Below the pieces are notes generated by a model that was not told the origin of the DNA, searched no databases, and saw only the letters and a program-made list of their open reading frames with translations. A DNA stretch of 64,000 nt from Pelagomonas calceolata. Lineage: Eukaryota > Sar > Pelagophyceae > Pelagomonadales > Pelagomonadaceae. The translations under genes and the position numbers were made by a program. The stretch is from NCBI GenBank assembly GCA_918797485.1, contig CAKKNE010000002.1:3500501-3564500 (forward strand), read 5' to 3'. Below, piece by piece: positions 1 through 9,780 of this stretch (within the stretch, counting starts at the first letter, position 1; every line of letters starts with the position of its first letter).

Positions 1-259
1 GCGGCCCGGGCGGCGGCCCCGGGCCGCCGGCGGGGCGGCCGCCGGGGGTCACCGTGTCCGAGGGGACGCCGTCTGTGACGGCCTCCTTTCCACTCACCAT
101 TCCCTAACTTTGCCTTGGCTTTCACCTAGTGGTGTTCAGGCTATTGAATTTGTCGATGCTACCGTACCTACGGTAGGTAGCGACGCTGGGCTCTTCAATT
201 ATATCTTGAATACCACAGCACCTGCTACCGTTACCTCCCCAAAACATTTAAAAAGACAC
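1..259. other. Intergenic, upstream of IFT139
   Basis: The first 60 bases are almost pure G and C, built of CCGGGC/GGCCGCC words like those in the other gaps of the window. The remainder is ordinary AT/GC-balanced DNA that holds the palindromic element at 159-180 and presumably the promoter and 5' leader of the IFT139 gene. No coding exon is supported here. Confidence 0.6.
159..180. promoter_or_regulatory. Palindromic TACCTACGGTA element before IFT139
   Basis: Overlapping copies of TACCGTA, TACCTACGGTA and GGTAGGTA form an inverted repeat that ends 79 bp before the proposed ATG at 260. The same word precedes six other genes of this window at a similar distance. Function is inferred from position only. 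Confidence 0.5.
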
Positions 260-3200
260 ATGTCTACGCACAGTACTACAGTGGCGCTATTATCACATTA
301 TGCGCGTCATGGGTTCTGGGGGTGCGTAAACTAAACACAAATGCATAAAATAGCTTCGTCTCAGACATGTGGAACACGAATCGAACAAGCTCCTCGCAAA
401 GGGATTATCCGACCTGAGTTCAATAAATTGGTGGCGCGCCATAGCCGTAGGATTTATGTCTATTAGCAATCCAAACGGGGAAGGTAGAGGACGCCTAGGG
501 GAAGCTTTGCGCGAACTTAGTTTCCTCAAGACGAGACAAGATCTTGAACTGTCTTCTGTCGTGGCGTTGCTTTTTTTCCATAGGCTTGCTGAAAACATAG
601 ACTACGAAGAAATTGAGATACTATCCAACTTGGCGGCGAGAGCGACGGAGCGTGCATCTGAGCCAAGCCTTTTGCTATGTGCTCAATTCCATTTGTATGC
701 TGGTATCCATGCAACAAGTAATGAACGCTTGTGTGAGCAATTCAAGGCATCCCGCAGCCTCATTAGAAAAGCCTAATTCAGCGTAAAAAGCTACGCATAT
801 CTCATGATAAGGTAGTGTTATTTCCAGGTAATCGAAGCTGATACAATTGCAGAGACCGAGACACAAAAACAGGCCCATATTCTCTGGGCATGGATCCAAC
901 TTTCTAGTCCAATGGATTCGTGGCATAATGATGGTCGAGACGTACTGCGGCACCTTGATGGTGCAACATGTGGTTCCGAGGAGTCTGTTTGGGACTTGGA
1001 GAGTTTGATGGCACATGCGTCTGCGCTATAAGAATACTATTTCTCCTGAGCGAATTATATGCGAATCTCCCTGTAGGCTCGTGCGTGTTACTACGAACTC
1101 ATGAAGCAGTACCTAAGCGCATTAGATTTCCTGAACCAGGCCGTTGCTCTTCAATCGTGGAGCCCGGCCCTTTTAGAAAAAGCGAAAGTGTTAGTTCATT
1201 TAGGTGACTGGGAGCAAGCGGCGGAGACGCTTCAGCGTGTTTTGCAACAAAACGAGGGGTCTATGGAGGGACTGCGTCTTAATGTTCTGATGCATATGGT
1301 GCAGCAAGCAGATGATCAAGTTACTCAGGAACTGCTTAGACGAATGATCAAGTCAATGGAAATATACGAGGGATTAAATGCCGACCTTTTCTACAAAACA
1401 GCCCGTACTCTGAGTCGTCTGGCTGGTCGAAAGCCCCAAATTATGAATCTCATTTCCGGGATTTGCAAGAAAGCAATTCAATTGAATCCATCGTCAACGT
1501 CAATCTACATAATGGAGCTCGCTTATGAGAAGGCAATGCTGTGTGACTATGATAGCGCAATGAAAAGCTATCGTGAAGCAGGGCGAACTGATGAGACTAA
1601 TATTGCAGCACTTTATGGGACTATCTACAGTCATATTATGCTGGGTGAGCTTAGCAATGCAGAGCAGCAGCTAGACTTTCTTGTGGCTATCTCGGAATCC
1701 ATAGAGCCATCAGCCCACTTGCCTTTTCTTAAGGCACTCCTTGCATGGCGGCATCTTGGCGACGCGGATAAGCATGCTAACCTGTTAGAGCAGGCCGAGA
1801 TACTTCATTTTAAATCCATGGCTAGTTACAAAGCATCGGACACATATGAGAAACTTTTCCTCTTAAATCCTGACTTTCTAATTCAATTGGCAAAGGAGTA
1901 TATACTACATTTGCAATTTGCCGTCAAGTTGATGCATGCGGGCAAGGCTAGGGCAGTTGGTCAAAGCAGGGCTGTGCGCCGTGGCATGGATATATTAGAG
2001 CACGTATCGCGCGAGGCTCCTGGACTAGTAGAGCCATATCTCATACTGGCCCATACTCAATTCACGCTAGGGGAATTTGAAGCAGCAACTCGAGTGGTGA
2101 ATATCGCACTAAATTTCGACACTCGGTCTGCTCCGGTCCATCTTCTTGCGGCGCAGCTAGCTCTGGCCAATGGGAACACTCGAGGGGCTGGTGGTGCTTT
2201 GGATCAGGCCACCGCCTGTGATTTTCATGTTCGTAAAGCCCCCGCATATGCGTTAGTAAAGGCTGAGCTGTATTTACTCGAAGAAGACCCCGAAGGAGCT
2301 TTAAAAATTTTACGCGATGCGATTCAGTTGCCCGGTATTAGGGACATCGTCACCACCCAAGGCGTTGTTCCGGTATCAGAACGGGTAGCTGTATTTGTTA
2401 ACCTGGCAAATGTCCTTTCTGGGCTGAATCGATTCGCCGAAGCTGCAAGTGTTCTTGCTGAGGCTCGGGTGCGGTTTGCAGGCACCTCGGATGAGGCTCG
2501 GGTTCTTATGTCCAGTAGTATGCTCGCAATAAAATGCAACGACTTTGATAAGGCTATATCCATACTAGATGGTGTACCTAAATCCTCACCCGTGTACGTT
2601 TGCGTTCAGCACTTTAAAGCGAATCTTTATCTCACAGAAAGGCATGACAAACACACTTATATGCAGTGTTTTCGAGATCTTGTTGATTTCAGTCCAAGCG
2701 CACATTCATACGAGCAGCTTGCTGCTGCCTTCATGCACATCCAGGCACTTGAAGCCGCAATAGAAGCTTATGAACGTGCATATAGCTTGAGTCCACATGA
2801 TGTGTCACTTGCGGTGAAGATAGGCCATGCTCTTGTTTCCACGCATGACTATCTCAAGGCAACTAACTACTATGTCACTGCCCTTCAGGCTCATGCAGAT
2901 GACATAAGTTTGAGACATGATCTTGCTACATTATTCATGAAGCTCAAGAAGCACGGAAATGCCACCAAGGTCCTCACTTACGTACTGCAGCCTGCGGGCT
3001 CCTTGCCAGAGACCTCCAAGATGAGCAACGAGGTTCAGTCCCTACTGCTACTAGCTGAGGTGCATGCGCGTGCTGCCAAAGGTGTCGCCATTGCTGATGT
3101 GCCTGATGCAAAGCATGCTGTAGTCAGCTTTCTCCTCAAGGCTCGCGACTTACAGCGCCTTATTTTAAAAAATGTAAATTCAATCATGGAGACACCTGAA

Positions 3201-4692
3201 GTCGTCAATGAACAGAAGAGAGTCATGGTCAAGATATGTTGCGAGCTTGCGAACTGTTACCTTGAAGAGGATAAGCCCGGAGACAAGGCCTTGGATGCAT
3301 ACCAAGATGCTCTTAAGGCAGATAACGTAAACTTATAGTCACACAGAATTTGCTATGCTCCCTTTTCCCTTAACAAATCGCAATGTAGGCCAACAATAAT
3401 TGTATGTTTCAGCTCGCACGACTTTGGGCCAAGCAAAACAAACAAGAAAAGAGTGAACAGCAGTGTGTGGCGATACTACGAATCAACCCCAAGCATGATG
3501 ACTCTGCCATGCTTCTCGCTGATCTTCTATCTCAAAATCAGAATCATGAGGCAGCGACAGATAGAATTTGTCAGATTCTGGAACGACACCCCAGTAACTA
3601 CCTTGCTCTTAGCAAATTAATTAGATTATTTCGCCGCGCCGGCAGACTTGATGACGTATCTCGATTCCTCGAAATTGCAGAACAGTCAGATTCTCGTGCA
3701 CTCTCGCACCCAGGTCTGTGCTTTTGTAAAGGACTTAATTGCCGTTATTCAAACAATCTAATTGCGGCCATTAAACACTTTAACCTTGCACGATGGGATA
3801 GTAAATGGGGAGGACTTGCTATTATGAATATGATTGAGCTATACCTCAACCCAGAGAATGAGCCTCAGAATCTACACCGTGTTCCAACTCACCGCCTTGG
3901 AAATCTTTGTAACTGCCGGACCCGTAGGTGGGATGAAAAAAGCGAAACTGAATTCAATTTGCAAACTGATATGACCGTTGGTCACCTTCTCAAAGAATTG
4001 GAAATTTTCGAGGTTCCCGTTGACGTTAATATTAAAGTTAAAGTTCTGAGAGCATATTCTTATCTCACAATTCGATCACAAGCAAAAATTGACCAAGCTA
4101 TTCAGATGTTCATTGAAATTTTAGAAAGACGGAAGGACTATCTTCCTGCACTGCTTGGCATATCTACCGCATTTTTGATTGATAAATCGACCACAAAGGC
4201 GCGCAACGCATTGAAGCGCATTGCCAAAATGCCCTACTCACATGAGCTTGCAGAAGAGTTTGAGCGAGGATACTTGCTACTGGCAGAGATATACATTCAA
4301 AAGTCTAAGTTTGACCTCAGTGAGGACCTATGCAATCGCTGCCTTAAGTATAACCTGAGTTGTAGTAAAGCATGGGAGACCATGGGCGTTATCCGAGAAA
4401 GGGAAGCGTCTTACAAGGATGCTGCTGACATGTACGAAAAGGTTTGGTCAGTGCTTAAATTCAATACTGAGCTTTGAGCAATAATTTAATCAAAGTCTGC
4501 CGGCTGTAGGCCTGGCGTCTTGAGCACAGAGCATCTGCAAGTACTGGGTTTAAGCTTGCATTCAATTACCTCAAGGCAAAGAGGTTTGTTGAGGCCATTG
4601 AAGTTTGCAACAAGGTGCTCAATTTGTACCCAGATTACCCCCAAATTCGGGCAGATATACTAGATAAAGCCATGATAGCACTCCGACCATAA
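260..4692 (+). CDS. TTC21B: IFT139 / TTC21B, retrograde intraflagellar transport TPR protein
   Basis: This is the IFT-A subunit IFT139, a solenoid of tetratricopeptide repeats needed for retrograde transport in cilia. Proposed exons are 260-321, 365-770, 828-1016, 1077-3326, 3389-4450 and 4525-4692, giving about 1,378 residues (human protein about 1,316). Family-typical stretches include YARHGFWG near the N-terminus, KQAHILWAW, the TGHL-like TPR array, LLADLL, ARNALKRIAKMPY and the C-terminal FKLAFNYLKAKRF. The last exon ends in ALRP like animal homologues. Introns 2 (771) and 3 (1017) must start with GC to keep frame. The last intron is either GT at 4451 to AG at 4524, or GC at 4453 to CAG at 4529. 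The ATG at 260 was chosen because it gives an N-terminus of the family's usual length. The gene reads left to right with TMEM17 next downstream. Identification is very secure; single exon edges are less so. Confidence 0.93.
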
Positions 4693-5433
4693 AAGAATCC
4701 TGGAAAATCACATGCTTTTGTTTGAGAGAAGCTTCAGGCATGATGAACTCCCTTCATTTGAAATTTAAGAATATTTAATCAACGTGCAGGCATTTAAGGC
4801 GCCTTTGGGTCGTAGAATCAATTCTCGTTCCTATGCTAGTAATTTGGTCTCTCGAGCGCCTCGGGTACCTATGGCGTGGATCGCATGTGCAAGCGCGGCC
4901 GTTTAGTCCAACAGTGGCAAAAGAAGCCTGAGTGCCCGCTGCGGGCCGGAGGACGCAGCGCGGTCGTTTTTTCTTTCAAGTTGCAGTCGCCCCCGGGCCA
5001 GCTCTCCTCGGGCTGGCGGGCAAGTGACCATTTTCTTTCTAACTCTGTTGGAAAATGCCGTGGGTAGCGTACTGACGGGCCTCTCTGTCAGCTATGGGCT
5101 GGGGCGAACGATTCTACCCGTCCACTGGCAAGCCTGAGTTTCAAGTTGCACCGTCACGGTGCCTCAATGGGCCTTTTGGTGGGAATTTGGTAAGTGTTTC
5201 GGCCCGAATCTGAGTGTCTGACGAAGTGTTCGGACGAAATTTTAAGTGCTTAATCTGGTTCTAGTGCCAGTTGGTTCTAGTAGGTACTAAAAGGGGTGCT
5301 AAAAGAGTTCAAACCAGAATAGCCCGGTGTATAGGGCTGCGTTCGTTCGGCCTAAGGTACGTCCGAGTCGTCGGTCACGGTGGCTATCTTGTGGCGGGGG
5401 CGGGCTCAGGGGCGCTATAGGGGCAGTCGCGCG

Positions 5434-5874
5434 CTAGGGTGCAGTTTACGCACGGCGTTCTTTACGTGAGAAGCGGTCCAGCGTCATTTACGCCGTAATT
5501 TACGCGTAATTTACGCGTGCATTTATTTATAAAACCCGCACACACGCGGGCAGAGCGCCTAACAAGGCCTTGGTAGCCACGCAGCTCAATAGCAGCACGA
5601 GCACGGCGCATAAGCTTACACCTAGAGTGCACACCTTGCTCGCAACAGCATGCAACTAGCAATTGGCTCGGCTCTGACAACGTTTGGGGCAGCCACACTC
5701 TGCGAGGTGCTGTTCGCGAGCTAGAGTCTTAAAGGGCCGCTAGCGCCGGCTTCGGGAAGAGCCCTGGAAGGACTTTTGGATACCTCCTTTTTTACGCCGT
5801 TTTTTACGTGGGATCTCCTGTAGCGGTGCTTTACGTGTAATTTACGCGTGTTTTCCACGTAAACTGCACCCTAG
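5434..5874. mobile_element. Non-autonomous hAT-like element (MITE), 441 bp
   Basis: The ends are inverted copies of CTAGGGTGCAGTTTACG (5434-5450 and, reversed, 5858-5874). The element is flanked by a perfect 8-bp direct repeat GTCGCGCG (5426-5433 and 5875-5882), the target-site duplication length of the hAT superfamily. TTTACG/CGTAAA words are repeated just inside both ends (5452-5520 and 5790-5860), like the subterminal transposase-binding repeats of hAT elements. The interior has no convincing transposase, so it would move only with help from a full-length relative elsewhere. The perfect target duplication suggests a fairly young insertion. Confidence 0.85.
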
Positions 5875-6321
5875 GTCGCGCGTTGCGGGTACTGCGCGCG
5901 CAAGTGTTTTTAGCTAAATTCAAGTGTTCAAGTTTGGGCGAGAGTGTTTGGGATGTTTTGGTAAGTGTCTGGAGGCATCTCGGAGCCTGAGGCCCCGGCC
6001 CGGGGCCGGGGGAGGAGCAAACATTTGCTAAGTGTTTCTCGTCCACCCTGACTCGGAATGCCAGTGGGCCTATTCAAGTTCACTGGCATTCAAGTCACTC
6101 AGGCTCAGGCTCCGAGTCAGTGCCAGTGACGGTTGCCATCTTGAAGTCACGCCGGTTCAACTTGAAGTTGCCCGGGCCGCGGCCAGCCTGAGGCTTGCCA
6201 GGACGCCTACGGTCAACCCGCATCGAGTGGCGTATAATATAGCTGTTGTGGCTTAGGTTTGAAGTGTGCCTGTGATCATGTATACGTATGCCAGCGGCGG
6301 CTGACGTAGGCATATTATTAT

Positions 6322-6344
6322 CGGTAGGTACCGTAGGTACGGTA
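6322..6344. promoter_or_regulatory. Palindromic TACCGTAGGTA element before TMEM17
   Basis: CGGTAGGTACCGTAGGTACG-type repeat, ending 47 bp before the upstream candidate ATG (6392) and 71 bp before the second (6416). Same word family as at 159-180. Function inferred from recurring position. Confidence 0.5.
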
Positions 6345-6391
6345 TCAGAACTTGTAAAATCGTTTTGAAGCAATTATTTCCGTGATTACCG

Positions 6392-7021
6392 ATGAGACTA
6401 TTTCAGGCTATCGATATGGTAGAGATTAAGTCTTCGTTGGGTCTCCAACAAGTCATTTTCTACCAGGGAATGTGTGCCTTTGTTTTTAAAAAAAAGCCTG
6501 CTGATAGATCAAAGTAGGTTCTCGTTGCTTTACTTTGCTATATGTGGTGGCTGTCTCCTGAACAAGTTACAGAACTACAAGTTCCAAAATAGCATCTTAT
6601 TCATTTTGACATTGCCCATATTTTCACTGTGGTGTTGTATTGAAATTGTTAGAATAGGACTTGGATATATTGGAAATCTCTTGGAAAAAGTCCCGATGAT
6701 ATCTGCATTCTTGCTTCTCACTATATTCCCACAGCTTGTTGCGATATTATTTCTCACATTTCTCCAAGATCCGGTATAAAATACATTGATTTAAATTTTC
6801 TAGACCCAAAAATTGCGAATTAGGTGTTCCCCTTTGATACTGCGGCAGGTTCAATGATGATACTATTCCTACTTTCTGAGCTGTATGTTGGAAGGCTTAC
6901 CTTTAAAACTCTTATCGAACGTCAGACAGCACAATTCTTTCGACTGTGTCAAGAGGAAGAAATGGAACGCATACTCAACACCACCTTTGTCAACCGTCCA
7001 TCAGCTGGCCGAGGTCGATAG
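6392..7021 (+). CDS. TMEM17: TMEM17-like ciliary transition-zone membrane protein
   Basis: Proposed exons are 6392-6471, 6518-6773 and 6824-7021, giving about 177 residues (human TMEM17 198). Four hydrophobic segments are visible. The diagnostic stretch is VRIGLGYIGNLLEKVP, which matches the TMEM17 signature RLYLGYVGNLQEKVP, followed by a hydrophobic run and a basic C-terminal tail. Joining exon 1 to exon 2 restores the family N-terminal pattern SSLGLQQVIFYQ. TMEM17 is a tetraspan protein of the MKS/B9 module at the ciliary gate. The introns are 46 and 50 nt with TAG acceptors. Two in-frame ATGs (6392, 6416) are possible; both lie downstream of the palindromic element. The related TMEM216/TMEM80 families are alternative assignments but fit less well. 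Confidence 0.82.
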
Positions 7022-7333
7022 GTACTTTTGCTTATCTTAAGGCAATAGGCCTAGTATACCAAGTCAGCGAGTCGGGAATCACCCGTTTCATTGACATGGT
7101 CTCAGATCGCAGACGTGCCACGCGAGGCCGGGGAACGTTAGAGGGTCTGGTACGGCGCGCTGATCCGATGACAAGGCTGAGGCGCGACTGAGGCGTCGCC
7201 ACTGCCCGTCCCCTGAGAAAAAGGTGTGCAAGGGACCCACGATATGGGCTCCCGCAAATTAACACTGTTGATAAGTACCAAGGCTTCAAAATGATTACGT
7301 CCTGCTGTTATTCGTCCGTACTAAGCATTTTGG

Positions 7334-7549
7334 TCACCTTCTTGATGTACGTCGCATTGTGGTGGCAATGTCCCGCGCGAGACTAGGCGTGTACGTCTTG
7401 GGCCGCCTGTTCACCTTAAAATCTTGCATGCAGCGAAGTTTTTGTAGCCAGTCTGGCCACAACGTCCACGATCCACCAGGAAATTTGGTCTTTTCATCGA
7501 TGGACCTATAGAGATGGGCATCCTTGTCAGTCAACTCGCTAGTCGCCAT
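7334..7549 (-). CDS. Small unknown ORF, possibly a first exon
   Basis: A 71-residue reading frame begins MATSELTDKDAHLYRSIDEK and contains GGSWTLWPDWLQKLRCMQDF, a composition that looks more protein-like than the surrounding shadows. I do not recognise it. A TACCTACGGT element lies 161 bp upstream on its side (7711-7720), which is the only extra support. It could be a short ciliary gene, the first exon of one, or chance. Confidence 0.2.
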   Translation of the reverse strand: MATSELTDKDAHLYRSIDEKTKFPGGSWTLWPDWLQKLRCMQDFKVNRRPKTYTPSLARDIATTMRRTSRR

Positions 7550-7710
7550 TCAATTTTGTAGTGGCTTCCGGGGTTTACTCCCCCCGCCACCATAGTCAAT
7601 TCCAGTCGGGGTTTGGGAGGGGTCACTGACGGCAGTCCTGGCCACTGGCAGACTCCAGGCCGGGGGGGCATCTAGCAGTCCTTCGAGTTCAAGTTGCCGT
7701 TTCCGGGTAG

Positions 7711-7720
7711 TACCTACGGT
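7711..7720. promoter_or_regulatory. TACCTACGGT word in intergenic DNA
   Basis: A single copy of the word found before ciliary genes, here not next to a confirmed gene. It may belong to the minus-strand ORF starting at 7549 or be a stray copy. Confidence 0.2.
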
Positions 7721-9080
7721 AACTAGACTGCAGGAGTGCAAGAAATATGAAGAAATATATATATACCCCCCGGGCCTATCTCCTAATAGGAGACTCGGAC
7801 TCCTATCCCACTCCCCCGGGCCTCACTTTCACTCTCCTATACTAGGCTATAGTCCCGCCGCCTTGACCCGTAATAAAGATTACCCATTCATTCACGCATA
7901 GTGTTAATATTACACGGGGAGTCAACTACTAGTACAGCCAAACCCACTCACACCGTTGCAGGGTGACAGCAGAGTGCCGTCCCCTATATTTACCCCGCAA
8001 CTAGCTAGTAGTCATCCCGAGAGTCCGCTCCTAGCCTGAGAGACTCGGAGAGCCCACCGGCCCGCCCCGGCCGGCCGCCGTTACGTTTCTGGGGCCGCCC
8101 GGGCCTTACTTGAGCGAGCTTGCCTTAGGTGGCAACCGCTCGCCAAGCTGCCTACTCAGGCTCACCAAAGTTGAGCCTCCGGGTTCCACTGCCAGTGACA
8201 GTGAGAGCGCTAAGTTTGAGCGAGCTCTCCGCAGCGACCGAATATGACCGCGCAAGAGGTGCTGGGCAGTCCGAGTCCGAGTCACGGTCACGGTCGCCTC
8301 CTGCCACTGGCAGTGCAGTCACTGGCACGGTGCGCCTGCGAGCGTGCGTCTTAAGCTGCCAGTGCTGCCCCCCGCGAGGCCCTGTTCGGCGCGCGGCCGG
8401 CGCCGCGAATAGATCTCCAGATCCTACTCTCCAGACTCGATTCCAGCCCTCGGCGAGCCAGTACGCCTGTGCTCATGTACAAGTGGTACCGCCTGTGCTC
8501 TAAGAGCCGGTACGTAGGTACAAGCTGGTACTTGGATTAGACACAGTAGGGGGGGGGGACTATGAAACGGCAGAGTACACGTACATACGCAGCTAGCCTG
8601 CCGCAGTACATAAAGCAGATCAAAGGTACGAGCGGCGTAAACGGCCGGCCTGTACAGCTCGATTGCGAGCATTTCGCTACTTGGATCGTCTTCTAACTCC
8701 TCCATCGTGCCGAGTTACAGCCCGGCGAAGGTTGCGAGAGCATAGTCGCGCCTCTGCGAAGCCATAGTCGCGCGCACCGGGGCAGCGGTATTGCGGCTGC
8801 CCAAAGTACCAGCGCGGGCGTCCTACGACGCCTCCACCCACCTGGTATCGACGCCAACACGACGGTCTGACGTCAACACGCGGACACTCTCGGACAGCCG
8901 TCGTAGAGCGGCCCCACATAGACTTATGGTGCAGTGGTAAGCTCCGTGCGACCGCTCCGACAATGCATACGGGTCACTAGCTCGATGTCCGCGTGCTTTT
9001 CGGGTAGGTCTTGACGCTTGTTACTGCTCTGGCGGCAGCCCGCGGATAAGGCCTCGACAGCCTCGACGGAGCACTAAATC

Positions 9081-9380
9081 GTGGTGTGGAAGGCGACCGG
9101 ACGGCCAGATGCCTGCGATATCATCCATAAGCATGTCCATGGCGCCAGAACTTGGAAGGATGTGGCGAAATGTGAGTTAGGAGTTCCAGGTCGAGAAGAG
9201 CTGTACCGCTACCTCAAAACTAAGCCAAAACTTGCGTCGTTTGCCAGCCTCCTGGTCCGCACACACGAGGTGAATTACTGGGGCTCCAAAACTGCCCTCT
9301 TTTGTCGTGATGGGACGCGTTGCCTTGAAGTCGTGGGCGGCCGGGCTAGAGCTCCGCAGTGGTGTTCGTGCGTCGTCTAG
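9081..9380 (+). CDS. Unrecognised 99-residue ORF
   Basis: The frame begins MVWKATGRPDACDIIHKHVH and continues with RTWKDVAKCELGVPGREELY. It may be a fragment of an old transposon-encoded or host gene. No family was recognised, no promoter element lies nearby, and no continuation exon was found. Reported only because the composition is less random than its neighbours. Confidence 0.12.
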   Translation: MVWKATGRPDACDIIHKHVHGARTWKDVAKCELGVPGREELYRYLKTKPKLASFASLLVRTHEVNYWGSKTALFCRDGTRCLEVVGGRARAPQWCSCVV

Positions 9381-9670
9381 AGCCGATTCCGAGAGTGCTG
9401 CCTCGACGGGCGGCGCTATTCCGCAACCCCCGTGGGCCCGCAGTAGCCAGAGACCACGCTAGGCACCCCTAATTCCTCGATTACGACTACTCTGTCCGAG
9501 ACTATCAGTACACTAAGCCTCGAAACTCTGCTATATTTAGTCCGTTGGACGCCATGCTTGTACCGAGGCATCCGCCGGTGGACGCTTCTCCCCGCTGGCG
9601 TAAAAAGGGGATATAGCTAGTATGAGTTGAAGCGCCAGTGGGGCTAACTACGGTTACTATGTCTAATCCT

Positions 9671-9727
9671 GGTACCACGGTACCGTAGGTACCGTAGGTA
9701 CCTACCGTAGGTACGGTACCGTGGTAC
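9671..9727. promoter_or_regulatory. 57-bp GGTACC/CCGTAGG palindrome before gene A
   Basis: Nested copies of TACCGTAGGTA. The outer arms GTACCACGGTACCGTA (9672-9687) and its exact reverse complement (9712-9727) could form a 16-bp stem. The element ends 53 bp before the ATG at 9781, the same spacing as before the C2/FKBP gene and epsilon-tubulin. Confidence 0.55.
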
Positions 9728-9780
9728 AACTAGTACGGCAATTGTATAACGTCGCATGTGATCGCACCAATGAAACTAAT

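Larger units (their letters stand above)
4693..6391. other. Intergenic between IFT139 and TMEM17, with a MITE
   Basis: No coding exon is supported. The first 700 bp and last 500 bp contain repeated short words: AAGTGTT about eight times between 5190 and 6040, and CACTGGCA, TTCAAGTTG and CTGAGGCTC between 6040 and 6200. The middle is occupied by the terminal-inverted-repeat element 5434-5874. The TMEM17 promoter should lie in the last 100 bp. Confidence 0.6.
7022..9670. other. Long intergenic region between TMEM17 and gene A
   Basis: No confident gene. Around 7740-7770 there is an AT microsatellite next to CCCGGG. The stretch 8100-8420 is dense in CACTGGCAGTG, GACTCGGACTC and ACGGTCACGG words. 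Weak coding candidates are the minus ORF 7334-7549 and the plus ORF 9081-9380. Confidence 0.55.

Noticed and set aside
6129-6140. GGTTGCCATC upstream of TMEM17 as a classical X-box half site.
   Set aside because: Only one half of the inverted repeat is present, it lies about 260 bp from the start, and the same word is not seen before the other ciliary genes.
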